Below are positions 43,723 to 52,801 of a DNA stretch of 64,000 nt, piece by piece. This stretch comes from Gammaproteobacteria bacterium UBA7310. Its GTDB lineage: Bacteria; Pseudomonadota; Gammaproteobacteria; Pseudomonadales; Ketobacteraceae. The DNA lies in contig DKQK01000071.1 of NCBI GenBank assembly GCA_002471665.1, positions 124,001 through 188,000 on the forward strand, given 5' to 3'. A model generated the notes under the pieces. The model was given only the letters and a program-made list of their open reading frames with translations, was not told where the DNA came from and did no database searches. Numbering within the stretch: the first letter of the stretch is position 1; the number at the start of each line of letters is the position of its first letter. A program made the translations under genes and the position numbers.

Positions 43723-43756
43723 CCATGCAACCCTGCCCGAAAGCCAGGTTGCATGG
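43723..43756. terminator. Bidirectional terminator between dciA and lpxC
   Basis: CCATGCAACC (43723-43732) and GGTTGCATGG (43747-43756) form a perfect 10-bp stem that can extend inward by CTG/CAG with a bulge. A short T run follows on each side (43768-43772 on plus, and ahead of 43723 on minus). It lies in the 93-base gap between two convergent genes. Confidence 0.6.
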
Positions 43757-43789
43757 ACGGAAGGAAGTTTTTAACTAATCAGCTTTGGC

Positions 43790-44704
43790 TTAATCCATTG
43801 CCAAAACAGGTCTTGCATAAGAGATGGGTGCCACTTTCTCATCATCAAAGGTGACGATTTCCCAGGCATCCTCCTGCACTAACAGCTCTCGCAACAGCAT
43901 GTTGTTCAATGCATGACCGGATTTGTAACCTTGAAATTCACCGATCAGGCTCTTGCCAAGCTGGTACAGGTCGCCAATGGCATCCAGTACCTTGTGTCGA
44001 ACAAACTCATCGTCGTAACGCAAGCCGTCTTCGTTGAGAATACGGTAATCATCCACCACGATGGCATTTTCAACGCTGCCACCCAAGGCCAGATTACGCT
44101 CACGCAGATATTCGATATCGCGCATAAAGCCGAAGGTTCTGGCTCGACTTACTTCCCGTACGAAGGAAGTACTGGAGAAATCCAGAGCGATATGCTGACT
44201 GCGACTTTTGATCACAGGGTGATCAAAATCGATGGTGAAGCCCACTTTGAAGCCATTAAACGGCAGGAAGGTGGCCGTTTTGTCTCCATCCTTGACTTGC
44301 ACCTTGCGCTTGATGCGGATGAACTGCTTCAGCGCATTCTGCTCTTCAATGCCTGCAGACTGCAGCAGGAATACAAAAGGCCCCGCGCTGCCATCCATAA
44401 TCGGCACTTCAGGTGCGCTCAGATCCACATACGCATTGTCGATACCCAGACCAGCCAAAGCAGATAACAAATGCTCTACTGTGGATACACGGACATCACC
44501 GTTCTCCAACGTAGTGGACAGGGTGGTGTCACCGACGTTCAGCGCATCAGCGCGCACGGTCACCACCGGGTCCAGGTCTGTGCGGCAGAATACAATCCCG
44601 GTATTCACCGGAGCGGGTCTCAGGGTCAAATAGACCTTGTCACCTGTATGCAGACCGATACCGGTCGCACGAATTGTATTTTTCAATGTGCGTTGTCTAA
44701 TCAT
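43790..44704 (-). CDS. lpxC: UDP-3-O-acyl-N-acetylglucosamine deacetylase
   Basis: The 304-residue zinc enzyme begins MIRQRTLKNTIRATGIGLHTG, the typical LpxC start, and has the conserved zinc and catalytic regions (VEHLLSALAGLGIDN, HKVLDAIGDLYQLG). It performs the committed step of lipid A synthesis. ATG 44704 lies four bases behind GGAG; the four-residue longer GTG form is rejected. It follows ftsZ with a gap that contains its own promoter. Confidence 0.97.
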   Translation of the reverse strand: MIRQRTLKNTIRATGIGLHTGDKVYLTLRPAPVNTGIVFCRTDLDPVVTVRADALNVGDTTLSTTLENGDVRVSTVEHLLSALAGLGIDNAYVDLSAPEVPIMDGSAGPFVFLLQSAGIEEQNALKQFIRIKRKVQVKDGDKTATFLPFNGFKVGFTIDFDHPVIKSRSQHIALDFSSTSFVREVSRARTFGFMRDIEYLRERNLALGGSVENAIVVDDYRILNEDGLRYDDEFVRHKVLDAIGDLYQLGKSLIGEFQGYKSGHALNNMLLRELLVQEDAWEIVTFDDEKVAPISYARPVLAMD

Positions 44705-44765
44705 GTTGCTCCACACAAATCAAAGAGTTAAAAGCTCAAAAGGCACGAAATCTTAGTCTGCCGCA

Positions 44766-44794
44766 ATATTAGCAGTAACTGTCAAGATAACCAA
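44766..44794 (-). promoter_or_regulatory. Extended -10 promoter ahead of lpxC
   Basis: Read on the minus strand: TTGGTT (44794-44789), 17-base spacer, TAATAT (44771-44766), with TGC just before the -10. It lies in the ftsZ-lpxC gap, about 60 bases ahead of the lpxC start, so lpxC need not depend on read-through. Confidence 0.6.
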
Positions 44795-44829
44795 ATATTT
44801 AGCAAACAATTGTGCACCTTTTAACCTAT

Positions 44830-45999
44830 TTAATCCGCCTGGCGTCTCAAAAACGTCGGTATATCCAGATATTCACGATTCACATCTGATTCCATTACCG
44901 GACGACGGCGGCTTTCCGTAACAGGTTCACGGCGAATGCGATCCACTGCCGGTTTGTCGAACTGCTTATAGTCTGAGACAGCCTCAACAGGAGACCGTTT
45001 AGTCACACCTTCAACAGCCCGTACAGGGGACACTTGTTCGCCCACTGCGCCCAGCCCGGTGGCAACCACCGTTACCCGCAGATCTTCACCCATGGATGGA
45101 TCAATCACCGTACCAACCACCACGGTGGCATTTTCAGACGCAAACTCTTCCACCGTATCGCCCACTTCAGAGAATTCGCCCAGAGACAGGCTCTCACCGG
45201 CAGTGATGTTCACCAGAATACCGCGGGCGCCCTGCAGATTCACATCTTCCAGCAACGGGCTACGGATGGCTTTTTCCGCCGCTTCGCGGGCACGGTTCTC
45301 ACCGGCGGAAAATCCGGTTCCCATCATGGCCATACCCATCTCGGACATCACGGTACGCACGTCGGCAAAGTCCACGTTAATCATACCGGGGCGAATGATC
45401 AGGTCAGCAATACCCTGTACCGCACCCAGCAGTACATCGTTGGCTGCCTTGAATGCATCCAGCAGGCTGGTTTTAGGCCCCAGTACCGCCAACAGCTTTT
45501 CATTGGGAATGGTGATCAGAGAGTCCACATTTTCAGTCAGCTCCTTCATCCCTTCCATCGCAACCTGCATGCGCTTGCGGCCTTCAAAAGGAAATGGTTT
45601 GGTGACTACTGCAACAGTCAGAATACCCATTTCTTTAGCGATCTCGGCAACGATCGGAGCGCCGCCTGTACCGGTACCGCCGCCCATGCCTGCCGTAATG
45701 AATACCATATCAGCGCCTTCCAGCACTTCACGGATGCGCTCACGATCTTCCAGCGCCGCGTCACGACCCACATTGGGATTGGCACCGGCACCCAAACCTT
45801 TGGTCACCGCACCACCCAGCTGCAACAGGGTTTTGGCATTCATGTTTTTCAGCGCCTGGGCATCCGTGTTGGCGCAGATAAACTCTACGCCATCCACTTG
45901 ATTGGACAGCATGTGCTCGACGGCATTACCGCCACCGCCACCAACGCCTACTACTTTGATGACTGCGTTCTGAGGAACGTTATCAACTAGTTCAAACAT
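44830..45999 (-). CDS. ftsZ: Cell-division protein FtsZ
   Basis: The 389-residue tubulin homologue has the GTP-binding signature GGGTGTGGAP (about 106-115), the T7 loop region (NVDFADVRTVM), and the C-terminal peptide DIPTFLRRQAD that binds FtsA and ZipA. It polymerises into the Z-ring. ATG with GGGAGA upstream. It is the last gene of the dcw cluster and 72 bases behind ftsA. Confidence 0.99.
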   Translation of the reverse strand: MFELVDNVPQNAVIKVVGVGGGGGNAVEHMLSNQVDGVEFICANTDAQALKNMNAKTLLQLGGAVTKGLGAGANPNVGRDAALEDRERIREVLEGADMVFITAGMGGGTGTGGAPIVAEIAKEMGILTVAVVTKPFPFEGRKRMQVAMEGMKELTENVDSLITIPNEKLLAVLGPKTSLLDAFKAANDVLLGAVQGIADLIIRPGMINVDFADVRTVMSEMGMAMMGTGFSAGENRAREAAEKAIRSPLLEDVNLQGARGILVNITAGESLSLGEFSEVGDTVEEFASENATVVVGTVIDPSMGEDLRVTVVATGLGAVGEQVSPVRAVEGVTKRSPVEAVSDYKQFDKPAVDRIRREPVTESRRRPVMESDVNREYLDIPTFLRRQAD

Positions 46000-46071
46000 A
46001 TTTATCTCCCTTCCTTTCCTTCAGCTATGGTTTCTCGTGTTGAGAACTTTTCAATTTTGTTGTTGTGACAA

Positions 46072-47364
46072 TCAAAAGTTGCCTTTGATCCAGGTCTTCA
46101 TTTTGTCCATAAAGCCAACCTGCTCAGTGGCAGGAAGGTTTTGTGTCGCGGCGCCGGACGCAACCTGCTTCTGGCCGTACTTGAGCAAGCCTACGCCAGT
46201 GGCATAAATGGGGTTCTTCACCATTTCCGTCAAACCGGTGACGGTCTGTGGTGATGCCAATCGCACCGGCATATGAAAGATTTCTTCGGCCAACTCCACC
46301 GCGCCTTCCATTTTTGAGGAGCCACCAGTCAAAACGATGCCGGCGGCGATCAGATCTTCGTAGCCCGAGCGGCGCAACTCAGCCTGCACCAGCGAGAACA
46401 GTTCGTCATAGCGCGGCTCCACCACCTCAGCCAATGCCTGGCGCGACAACTCCCGGGGTGGACGATCTCCGACGCTGGCTACCTTGATGGTTTCATCCGG
46501 CCCGGCCAATTGAGTGAGGCAGCAGGCATACTTAACTTTGATGTCATTGGCATGCTCAGTGGGGGTACGCAACGCCATGGCGATGTCATTGGTTACCTGA
46601 TCACCTGCGATGGGAATCACTGCGGTATGACGAATGGAACCTTCAGTGAACACGGCAATATCGGTGGTACCACCACCAATATCCACCATACAAACCCCCA
46701 GCTCTTTCTCATCGTCGGTCAGCACTGCATAAGCTGATGCCAGTTGCTCCAGAATTATGTCCTCCACTTCCAGGCCACAGCGGCGTACACAGCGCTCAAT
46801 ATTCTGTGAGGCATTTACTGCACAGGTGACCAGATGCACTTTTGACTCCAGTCGCACACCCGACATCCCCATAGGCTCTTTGATGCCTTCCTGGGAATCG
46901 ATAATGTATTCTTGGGGCAAAATGTGCAGAACTTTCTGATCGGCTGGAATAGGAACCGCCTGGGCGGCATCAATTACCCTCTCCAGATCAGCCCGGGTGA
47001 CCTCCCGATCCCGCACCGCGACAATCCCATGACTGTTCAGGCTACGAATATGACTTCCGGCAATACCAACGTATACAGAGTGGATCTGGCACCCGGCCAT
47101 GAGTTCGGCTTCTTCCACCGCCCGCTGAATGGACTGAACCGTGGACTCGATATCCACCACAACTCCTTTTTTCAGCCCACGGGAGGGACAGGACCCAATA
47201 CCGATCACCTCGATAAAGCCATCGCCTTTCAGCTGGCCGACTATCGCAACCACCTTGGTGGTCCCAATGTCCAGCCCTACAATCATTCGGCTACCCATAC
47301 TTCTCACTACCCCACTGGACTTTTCCTGTGTACTTACGGGATGGGAATCTCCCAGGCCAAACAT
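46072..47364 (-). CDS. ftsA: Cell-division protein FtsA
   Basis: This actin-like ATPase has GLDIGTTKV, VCMVDIGGGTTDIAV and a C-terminal amphipathic helix (MDKMKTWIKGNF) for membrane binding. It anchors FtsZ to the membrane. The start is uncertain: ATG 47364 begins one base after the ftsQ stop; ATG 47388 overlaps ftsQ but has GGAAG at a good distance; ATG 47298 would remove about 22 further residues to match the shorter E. coli-like N-terminus (MGSRMIVGLDIG). The product is 430 residues as listed. It is coupled to ftsQ in the cluster. Confidence 0.95.
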   Translation of the reverse strand: MFGLGDSHPVSTQEKSSGVVRSMGSRMIVGLDIGTTKVVAIVGQLKGDGFIEVIGIGSCPSRGLKKGVVVDIESTVQSIQRAVEEAELMAGCQIHSVYVGIAGSHIRSLNSHGIVAVRDREVTRADLERVIDAAQAVPIPADQKVLHILPQEYIIDSQEGIKEPMGMSGVRLESKVHLVTCAVNASQNIERCVRRCGLEVEDIILEQLASAYAVLTDDEKELGVCMVDIGGGTTDIAVFTEGSIRHTAVIPIAGDQVTNDIAMALRTPTEHANDIKVKYACCLTQLAGPDETIKVASVGDRPPRELSRQALAEVVEPRYDELFSLVQAELRRSGYEDLIAAGIVLTGGSSKMEGAVELAEEIFHMPVRLASPQTVTGLTEMVKNPIYATGVGLLKYGQKQVASGAATQNLPATEQVGFMDKMKTWIKGNF

Positions 47365-47365
47365 G

Positions 47366-48121
47366 TTACGCAGCGTCTGTGTCACCATCATCATTCTTCC
47401 ACTTGATTGCCAGTCCATTTTCGTATCGCAAGTCGACTTTGAACAGTTGTTGTTTTTGTTGCTCGGTGAACATCGAGTACAGCCGGGTAAACCGTTTCAG
47501 TTTTTCCACACTGTGCTTATCATCAACCACCAACATCAATCCGTTGTCGAGTTGCGCCTTCCAGGAAATTCGATCTTCCAATTCAAGACTGTTAACTGAA
47601 AGACCAACTTCGCGCAAAATTTCCTGCATTTTACTAAAACGTTGTGCAATAACCGCAGCTTGATCTGGCTTGCCTATAAAAGTAGGCAAATTTACATCAG
47701 GCTGCACGTGTTCTGCAGAAAATATTTCACCTTTTACACTTAAAAATTCATTTTTTTGCCAATTAGCCACCGGCACACGTTCCTGCAGGTAAACGATCAG
47801 CGTATTGGGCCATTCTTTTTTGGCGTCAGCGTAATCGATCCAGGTCAACGACTCCGTTGTTTGTTTCACTTTTTTCAGATCAACTGTAAAAAAGTTTTCC
47901 ACCATATAGGGTGCCAACGCCGCTTCCAAAACCGACCGATCCACATACTTGAGATCCCCCATTACCGTAATTTTCTGAATGGGGTATTGCGCAAACCAAC
48001 GCTGCAGCGCCAGTCGGCCGGATAACATCAGAGCCGCTACCATTAGCAACACAAACACCAACACCATCAAACGCACGGTATCTCGGTTAACAGGCTGCTT
48101 TTTGGCTTGCGCTTTACTCAC
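47366..48121 (-). CDS. ftsQ: Cell-division protein FtsQ
   Basis: The 251-residue bitopic protein has a short cytoplasmic N-terminus, one membrane segment (about 20-40), a POTRA-like domain starting IQKITVMGDLKYVDRSVLEAAL and a beta domain ending near ENGLAIKW. It links FtsBL to other divisome proteins. A GTG start at 48121 lies four bases after the ddl stop and has AAGGG at the right distance; the longer in-frame GTG at 48139 overlaps ddl. Confidence 0.94.
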   Translation of the reverse strand: MSKAQAKKQPVNRDTVRLMVLVFVLLMVAALMLSGRLALQRWFAQYPIQKITVMGDLKYVDRSVLEAALAPYMVENFFTVDLKKVKQTTESLTWIDYADAKKEWPNTLIVYLQERVPVANWQKNEFLSVKGEIFSAEHVQPDVNLPTFIGKPDQAAVIAQRFSKMQEILREVGLSVNSLELEDRISWKAQLDNGLMLVVDDKHSVEKLKRFTRLYSMFTEQQKQQLFKVDLRYENGLAIKWKNDDGDTDAA

Positions 48122-48125
48122 TTCG

Positions 48126-49043
48126 TTACCCTTTTGCACCCAGAGCTATGGCCTCAACCAGTTGCTCGAAACTGTATCCTTTTGCCTTTGCCGCCATCGG
48201 CACCAGGCTGTGATCGGTCATACCCGGCACAGTATTGACTTCCAGCAACCAGAAATGTCCGGCCTCGTCCATCATGGCGTCAACTCTGCCCCACCCTTTA
48301 CAACCCACCGCGCTGAACGCCTGCAGCGAGAGCTGCTGTAACCGTTCTTCCTGCGCATCACCCAAGCCGGAAGGAATGAGGTATTCGGTGGTGCTGGATT
48401 GATACTTTGCGTCAAAATCATAAAACTGGTTGGGTGTTTTCAAGCGAATCACCGGCAGCGCTTCCTCACCCAGGATCGCGCAAGTGTATTCCGCCCCCTG
48501 CACCCACCTTTCCAGCAGAATAACGTCATCATGATCCAATGCCTTATCCACTGCTGCCACCAGCTCCGCTTCAGTAGTAGCCCTGGACATACCGATACTG
48601 GAACCTTCATGGGGCGGCTTCACCATCACGGCACCGCCCATGCTCTCCAACACCCCGTCCAGCCCTTCGCTGCTGGTGACCGATTTAAAATCGGGGGTTG
48701 GCAAACCAAGCCCCGACCATATCAGCTTGGTCCGGAGTTTATCCATGCCGATAGCCGATGCAGAAACGCCACTGCCGGTATAGGGTATATTCAATACTTC
48801 CAGCAAGCCCTGGATCACCCCGTCTTCTCCACCGCGGCCATGCAGTGCAATAAATGCGGCATCAATTTTCGATAACTGCTTAAACAGTTCTTCATTAAAG
48901 CGTACGTCAATACCGACCACATCGGCGCGCAACGATTGCAGAGCCGCCAGCACTGCGTGGCCGCTGCGCAGCGATATGGCTCGCTCAGCGGATTCTCCAC
49001 CGTACAACACGCCAATTTTTCCCAAAGCCGCTAATGCACTCAT
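48126..49043 (-). CDS. ddlB: D-alanine-D-alanine ligase
   Basis: The 305-residue ATP-grasp enzyme has KIGVLYGGESAERAISLRSG at the start, the MVKPPHEGSSIG loop (about 142-152) and RVDAMMDEAGHFWLLEVNTVPGMT for metal and substrate binding. It makes D-Ala-D-Ala for peptidoglycan precursors. It sits between murC and ftsQ, as in E. coli. Its ribosome site GAGGTG overlaps the end of murC. Confidence 0.97.
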   Translation of the reverse strand: MSALAALGKIGVLYGGESAERAISLRSGHAVLAALQSLRADVVGIDVRFNEELFKQLSKIDAAFIALHGRGGEDGVIQGLLEVLNIPYTGSGVSASAIGMDKLRTKLIWSGLGLPTPDFKSVTSSEGLDGVLESMGGAVMVKPPHEGSSIGMSRATTEAELVAAVDKALDHDDVILLERWVQGAEYTCAILGEEALPVIRLKTPNQFYDFDAKYQSSTTEYLIPSGLGDAQEERLQQLSLQAFSAVGCKGWGRVDAMMDEAGHFWLLEVNTVPGMTDHSLVPMAAKAKGYSFEQLVEAIALGAKG

Positions 49044-49050
49044 CGTCAGG

Positions 49051-50490
49051 TCACACCTCGGTTAACTGGCTGGATGCCAGCTTGCTGGAAATCGCACCCA
49101 CATTTCCGGCTCCCTGTGTAATCAACACATCACCGGGCTTGAGGATATTGCGCAGTATTTGAGGAATATTCTTAACATCCTCTACGAACACCGGGTCTAC
49201 GGCCCCGCGCTGACGAATACTGCGACTCAAGCTGCGCCCATCAGCACCGGGAATCTGATCTTCTCCTGCGGAATACACCTCCAGCAGCAGCAACAGATCC
49301 ACTTGGGATAGCACTCCCACAAAATCTTCATACAGATCACGGGTACGACTGTAGCGATGTGGCTGATACATCATAACGATACGCCGATCAGGCCACGCAC
49401 CCCGCGCCGCATTCAAAGTGGCAGCCACCTCCGTAGGGTGATGACCGTAGTCATCCACCAGCGTAACCGAACCGCTTTCAATCTGCAGATCGTCACACAC
49501 CTGGAAGCGACGTCCCACACCCTGGAATCTGGCCAGCGCATTCACTATCGCCTGATCTGAAATCCCCTCATCAGTGGCCACAGCAATCGCTGCCAGGGCA
49601 TTCAGTACATTGTGGTGCCCGGGAATGTTCAGGGATATTTTCAATACTCCCTGCCGATCCTTTCGCACCACATCAAAGTGCGAACGTGTACCTTCCATAA
49701 TGATATTTTCAGCCCTGACATCCGCATCTGCATGGGTGCCATAAGTGACAATGGGGCGCGACACCAAGGGCAGCAAGCCCACGATAACGGGATCATCTAT
49801 GCACATCACCGCCAGCCCATAGAACGGCAGGTTATGCAGAAACTGAATAAAAGTGTCCTTCAGTTTGTTAAAATCTCCGCCATAAGTTGCCATATGATCG
49901 GCTTCTATATTGGTCACCACTGAAATCATAGGCTGCAGATGGAGAAACGATGCGTCGCTCTCGTCAGCTTCTGCCACAAAATAGCGGCTGTCGCCCAGTC
50001 TGGCATTGGTTCCGGCACTGTTAAGCAATCCACCGATCACAAACGTGGGGTCCAATTCGCCTTCCGCCATAATGGAGGCAATTAAACTGGTGGTGGTGGT
50101 TTTTCCGTGCGTACCCGCCACCGCGATACCATGTCGGTAACGCATCAGTTCACCCAACATCTCTGCCCTGGGCACCACAGGAGTCCGCATTTCCTGAGCT
50201 GCCAGCAGTTCCGGGTTATCCTGCTTCACGGCAGAGGACACCACCACCACACTGGCTTGGGCCACGTTGCTCTCATGATGCCCAATAAACACTTTGGCAC
50301 CCAATTGCTCCAGTCGCTGCGTGGTTTCGCTGGTCCGAATGTCGCTTCCGGTAATGCGGTATCCCTGATTCAGGAGTACTTCGGCAATCCCACACATACC
50401 CGCGCCACCAATGCCGACAAAATGGATGGTACGAATACGGCGCATCTCGGGAATCTCAATCATCCGGGCAATGGCTTTTCGATCACTCAT
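49051..50490 (-). CDS. murC: UDP-N-acetylmuramate-L-alanine ligase
   Basis: The 479-residue Mur ligase has an N-terminal Rossmann block (VGIGGAGMCGIAEVL), the ATP motif GTHGKTTTTS (about 117-126) and a C-terminal domain with DDYGHHPTEVAAT. It adds L-Ala to UDP-MurNAc. ATG 50490 overlaps the murG stop by one base (TGATG) and has GGAG in murG; a longer frame to 50508 is rejected. Confidence 0.98.
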   Translation of the reverse strand: MSDRKAIARMIEIPEMRRIRTIHFVGIGGAGMCGIAEVLLNQGYRITGSDIRTSETTQRLEQLGAKVFIGHHESNVAQASVVVVSSAVKQDNPELLAAQEMRTPVVPRAEMLGELMRYRHGIAVAGTHGKTTTTSLIASIMAEGELDPTFVIGGLLNSAGTNARLGDSRYFVAEADESDASFLHLQPMISVVTNIEADHMATYGGDFNKLKDTFIQFLHNLPFYGLAVMCIDDPVIVGLLPLVSRPIVTYGTHADADVRAENIIMEGTRSHFDVVRKDRQGVLKISLNIPGHHNVLNALAAIAVATDEGISDQAIVNALARFQGVGRRFQVCDDLQIESGSVTLVDDYGHHPTEVAATLNAARGAWPDRRIVMMYQPHRYSRTRDLYEDFVGVLSQVDLLLLLEVYSAGEDQIPGADGRSLSRSIRQRGAVDPVFVEDVKNIPQILRNILKPGDVLITQGAGNVGAISSKLASSQLTEV

Positions 50491-51578
50491 CAGGCCATCT
50501 CCATGCAACGTTGCACCAGTTTTTCGGTGGCATCGGTCATCGCCAGTGCCCTTGCTTTTTCCGCCATACTTTTCAATTTTTCTCTACTTTTCAGTTGCTG
50601 TTTCAACAACGCAGCGAGTGCCGCCGCGTTCAGGCCCTGTTGCTGTATCAGAACCGCTGCCCCGGCGAAACTAAGATATTCACCATTCTTAGTCTGGTGA
50701 TCGTCAACCGCATAGGGATAGGGTATCAACACTGAAGCCACCCCGGCAGCTGCCAACTCACTGACGGTTAATGCCCCGGAACGACAAATCACAACATCCG
50801 CCCAGGCGTAAGCTGCGGCCATATCATCAATAAACGGCACCACGTCTGCATCCACATTCGATTGCAGATAGCGCTGGCTGGCCGCTTCGATATTCTTGGC
50901 GCCGCACTGATGCCGTACCAGGAACTCTACATCAGATTGGAGTCTGGCCAGCGCCTCGGGTACCAATTCATTCAATGCCACTGCGCCCTGGCTACCGCCC
51001 AAAACAAGAATCCTCAGAGGCCCTTCACGCTGCTCATAGCGCAACGCAGGAGGATCTATAGCAACGATTTCCCGGCGCACCGGATTACCCGTTGTTTCAA
51101 CATCGGCACCGGCAGGAAACGCACTGGGAAAGGCCTGAAATACTTTGCGAGCAAAACGCGACAACATCTTGTTGGTAAAGCCAGCAACCGCATTCTGTTC
51201 ATGTATAAATACCGGACGTCGACATAACCAAACACCAACTCCGGTTGGACCAGTCACAAAACCACCCATGCCCAATACCAAATCGGGCTGATAACGTCGC
51301 ACAATGCCAATGACCTGCATAACCGATTTGACTATTTTTAATGGGGCCCAGATTAAACGTGCCAATCCCTGCCCACGCACACCGGCGACATCCAGAAACT
51401 CCATTCGAATATCATTGGTGCGGACAATATCGGCTTCAATACCCTGACGGGTGCCAACCCAACATACTTCAACACCGTATTCCTGAAACAACCGGGCGGC
51501 TGCCAGCGCTGGAAACACATGGCCTCCGGTACCACCGGCGGTAATCAAAACGCGCTCGATTTTCTTGACCGCCGTCAT
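50490..51578 (-). CDS. murG: Lipid I to lipid II N-acetylglucosaminyltransferase MurG
   Basis: The 362-residue membrane-associated glycosyltransferase shows TAGGTGGHVFPALA at the start and GGSQGA and FIDDMAAAYAWADVVICRSGALTVSE in the UDP-GlcNAc domain. It adds GlcNAc to lipid I on the inner face of the inner membrane. ATG with GGAG upstream; its start overlaps the ftsW stop (ATGA). Confidence 0.97.
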   Translation of the reverse strand: MTAVKKIERVLITAGGTGGHVFPALAAARLFQEYGVEVCWVGTRQGIEADIVRTNDIRMEFLDVAGVRGQGLARLIWAPLKIVKSVMQVIGIVRRYQPDLVLGMGGFVTGPTGVGVWLCRRPVFIHEQNAVAGFTNKMLSRFARKVFQAFPSAFPAGADVETTGNPVRREIVAIDPPALRYEQREGPLRILVLGGSQGAVALNELVPEALARLQSDVEFLVRHQCGAKNIEAASQRYLQSNVDADVVPFIDDMAAAYAWADVVICRSGALTVSELAAAGVASVLIPYPYAVDDHQTKNGEYLSFAGAAVLIQQQGLNAAALAALLKQQLKSREKLKSMAEKARALAMTDATEKLVQRCMEMA

Positions 51579-52801
51579 AATACCGGCTCCTTACGGGCAC
51601 CAGCCACTTTCTGCTTGCGCCCGCCAGATGATTTTTTTTGAGGCGCGGCAGAATTCGCCTGGTTTTCCATATCAGCACGCATTATCAACGCCAACACGAC
51701 ACTCATTATGATCAGACTGCTGCCACCATAACTGATAAACGGCAGCGTCAGCCCTTTGGTGGGCAACAGGCCGCTGGCAACACCAACATTGACCAACGCC
51801 TGCAAGCCTATCAATGTCGCCAATCCATAGACCAGATAGGCATTAAACAGGTTTCCCAGCAACTCCGCGCGGCGCCCCACACCGAATGCCACTACCACCA
51901 ACATCACAAACAAACCAATTACCAGCAAATTGCCCACCAGGCCGAGCTCTTCCGCCAATACCGCAAACACGAAATCCGTGTGCGCCTCCGGCAGGTAAAA
52001 CAGTTTTTGAATCGAGTTACCCAGCCCTACCCCGGTCCATTCACCACGGCCAAATGCGATCAGGCTCTGCACAAGTTGATAACCACTTGAATACTGATCC
52101 GCCCATGGATCGATATACCCCATCACACGCTTCATCCGGTATTCAGAGGAGGCCACTAGAAGATAGGCCGACCCAACACTGCCACCTACCACCAGCAGGA
52201 ACTGGGTAAGACGCACCCCGGCTAAAAACAACATGGTGAAAACAGCACTCATGATAACCACTACGGCACCGAAATCCGGCTGTCTGAGCAACAACAGAAC
52301 CATCACTGACAGAACCACCACCGGCTTCATAAAGCCCCAAAAGGTTTGTCGAACCTCATCAACCCGGCGCACGAGGTAGCCAGCCACATACATCAGGGCA
52401 CAGACTTTGACGATCTCGGACACCTGAATGTTAATGGGCCCCAAATGAATCCAACGGGTACTGCCGTTGACGGTTTTTCCTATCCCTGGCATCAACACCA
52501 GGGCCAGCAAAATATAGGCAATGATGAGCAAAGCTCCGCTGCTTCTTTCCCAAACGGCCAGGGGTATCTGATAGACAAGCAGGGCACATACTATGCCTGC
52601 CGCCAGATAGACGCCATGGCGCTTCACGAAGAAAAATGGCGAATCATAATTGAGTGATGCCATATCCATTGATGCGGAACCAACGACAACCAGCCCAACA
52701 CACATCAGCGCGCAGACAATCAGCAGCAACCATTGCCGGGAAGACAACGCGACTGAATGTGAACTGACTGTTGTTGACTCTAATGTGCGCATTGAGTGCA
52801 T
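51575..52801 (-). CDS. ftsW: SEDS peptidoglycan glycosyltransferase FtsW
   Basis: The 408-residue polytopic protein has about ten membrane segments and the SEDS blocks GSTRWIHLGPINIQVSEIVKV, RQPDFGAVVVI and the catalytic-region FAVLAEELGLVG. With FtsI it builds septal peptidoglycan. ATG 52801 overlaps the murD stop (TAATG); a second in-frame ATG at 52792 is an alternative. The basic C-terminal tail (KKSSGGRKQKVAGARKEP) is cytoplasmic. Confidence 0.97.
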   Translation of the reverse strand: MHSMRTLESTTVSSHSVALSSRQWLLLIVCALMCVGLVVVGSASMDMASLNYDSPFFFVKRHGVYLAAGIVCALLVYQIPLAVWERSSGALLIIAYILLALVLMPGIGKTVNGSTRWIHLGPINIQVSEIVKVCALMYVAGYLVRRVDEVRQTFWGFMKPVVVLSVMVLLLLRQPDFGAVVVIMSAVFTMLFLAGVRLTQFLLVVGGSVGSAYLLVASSEYRMKRVMGYIDPWADQYSSGYQLVQSLIAFGRGEWTGVGLGNSIQKLFYLPEAHTDFVFAVLAEELGLVGNLLVIGLFVMLVVVAFGVGRRAELLGNLFNAYLVYGLATLIGLQALVNVGVASGLLPTKGLTLPFISYGGSSLIIMSVVLALIMRADMENQANSAAPQKKSSGGRKQKVAGARKEPVL

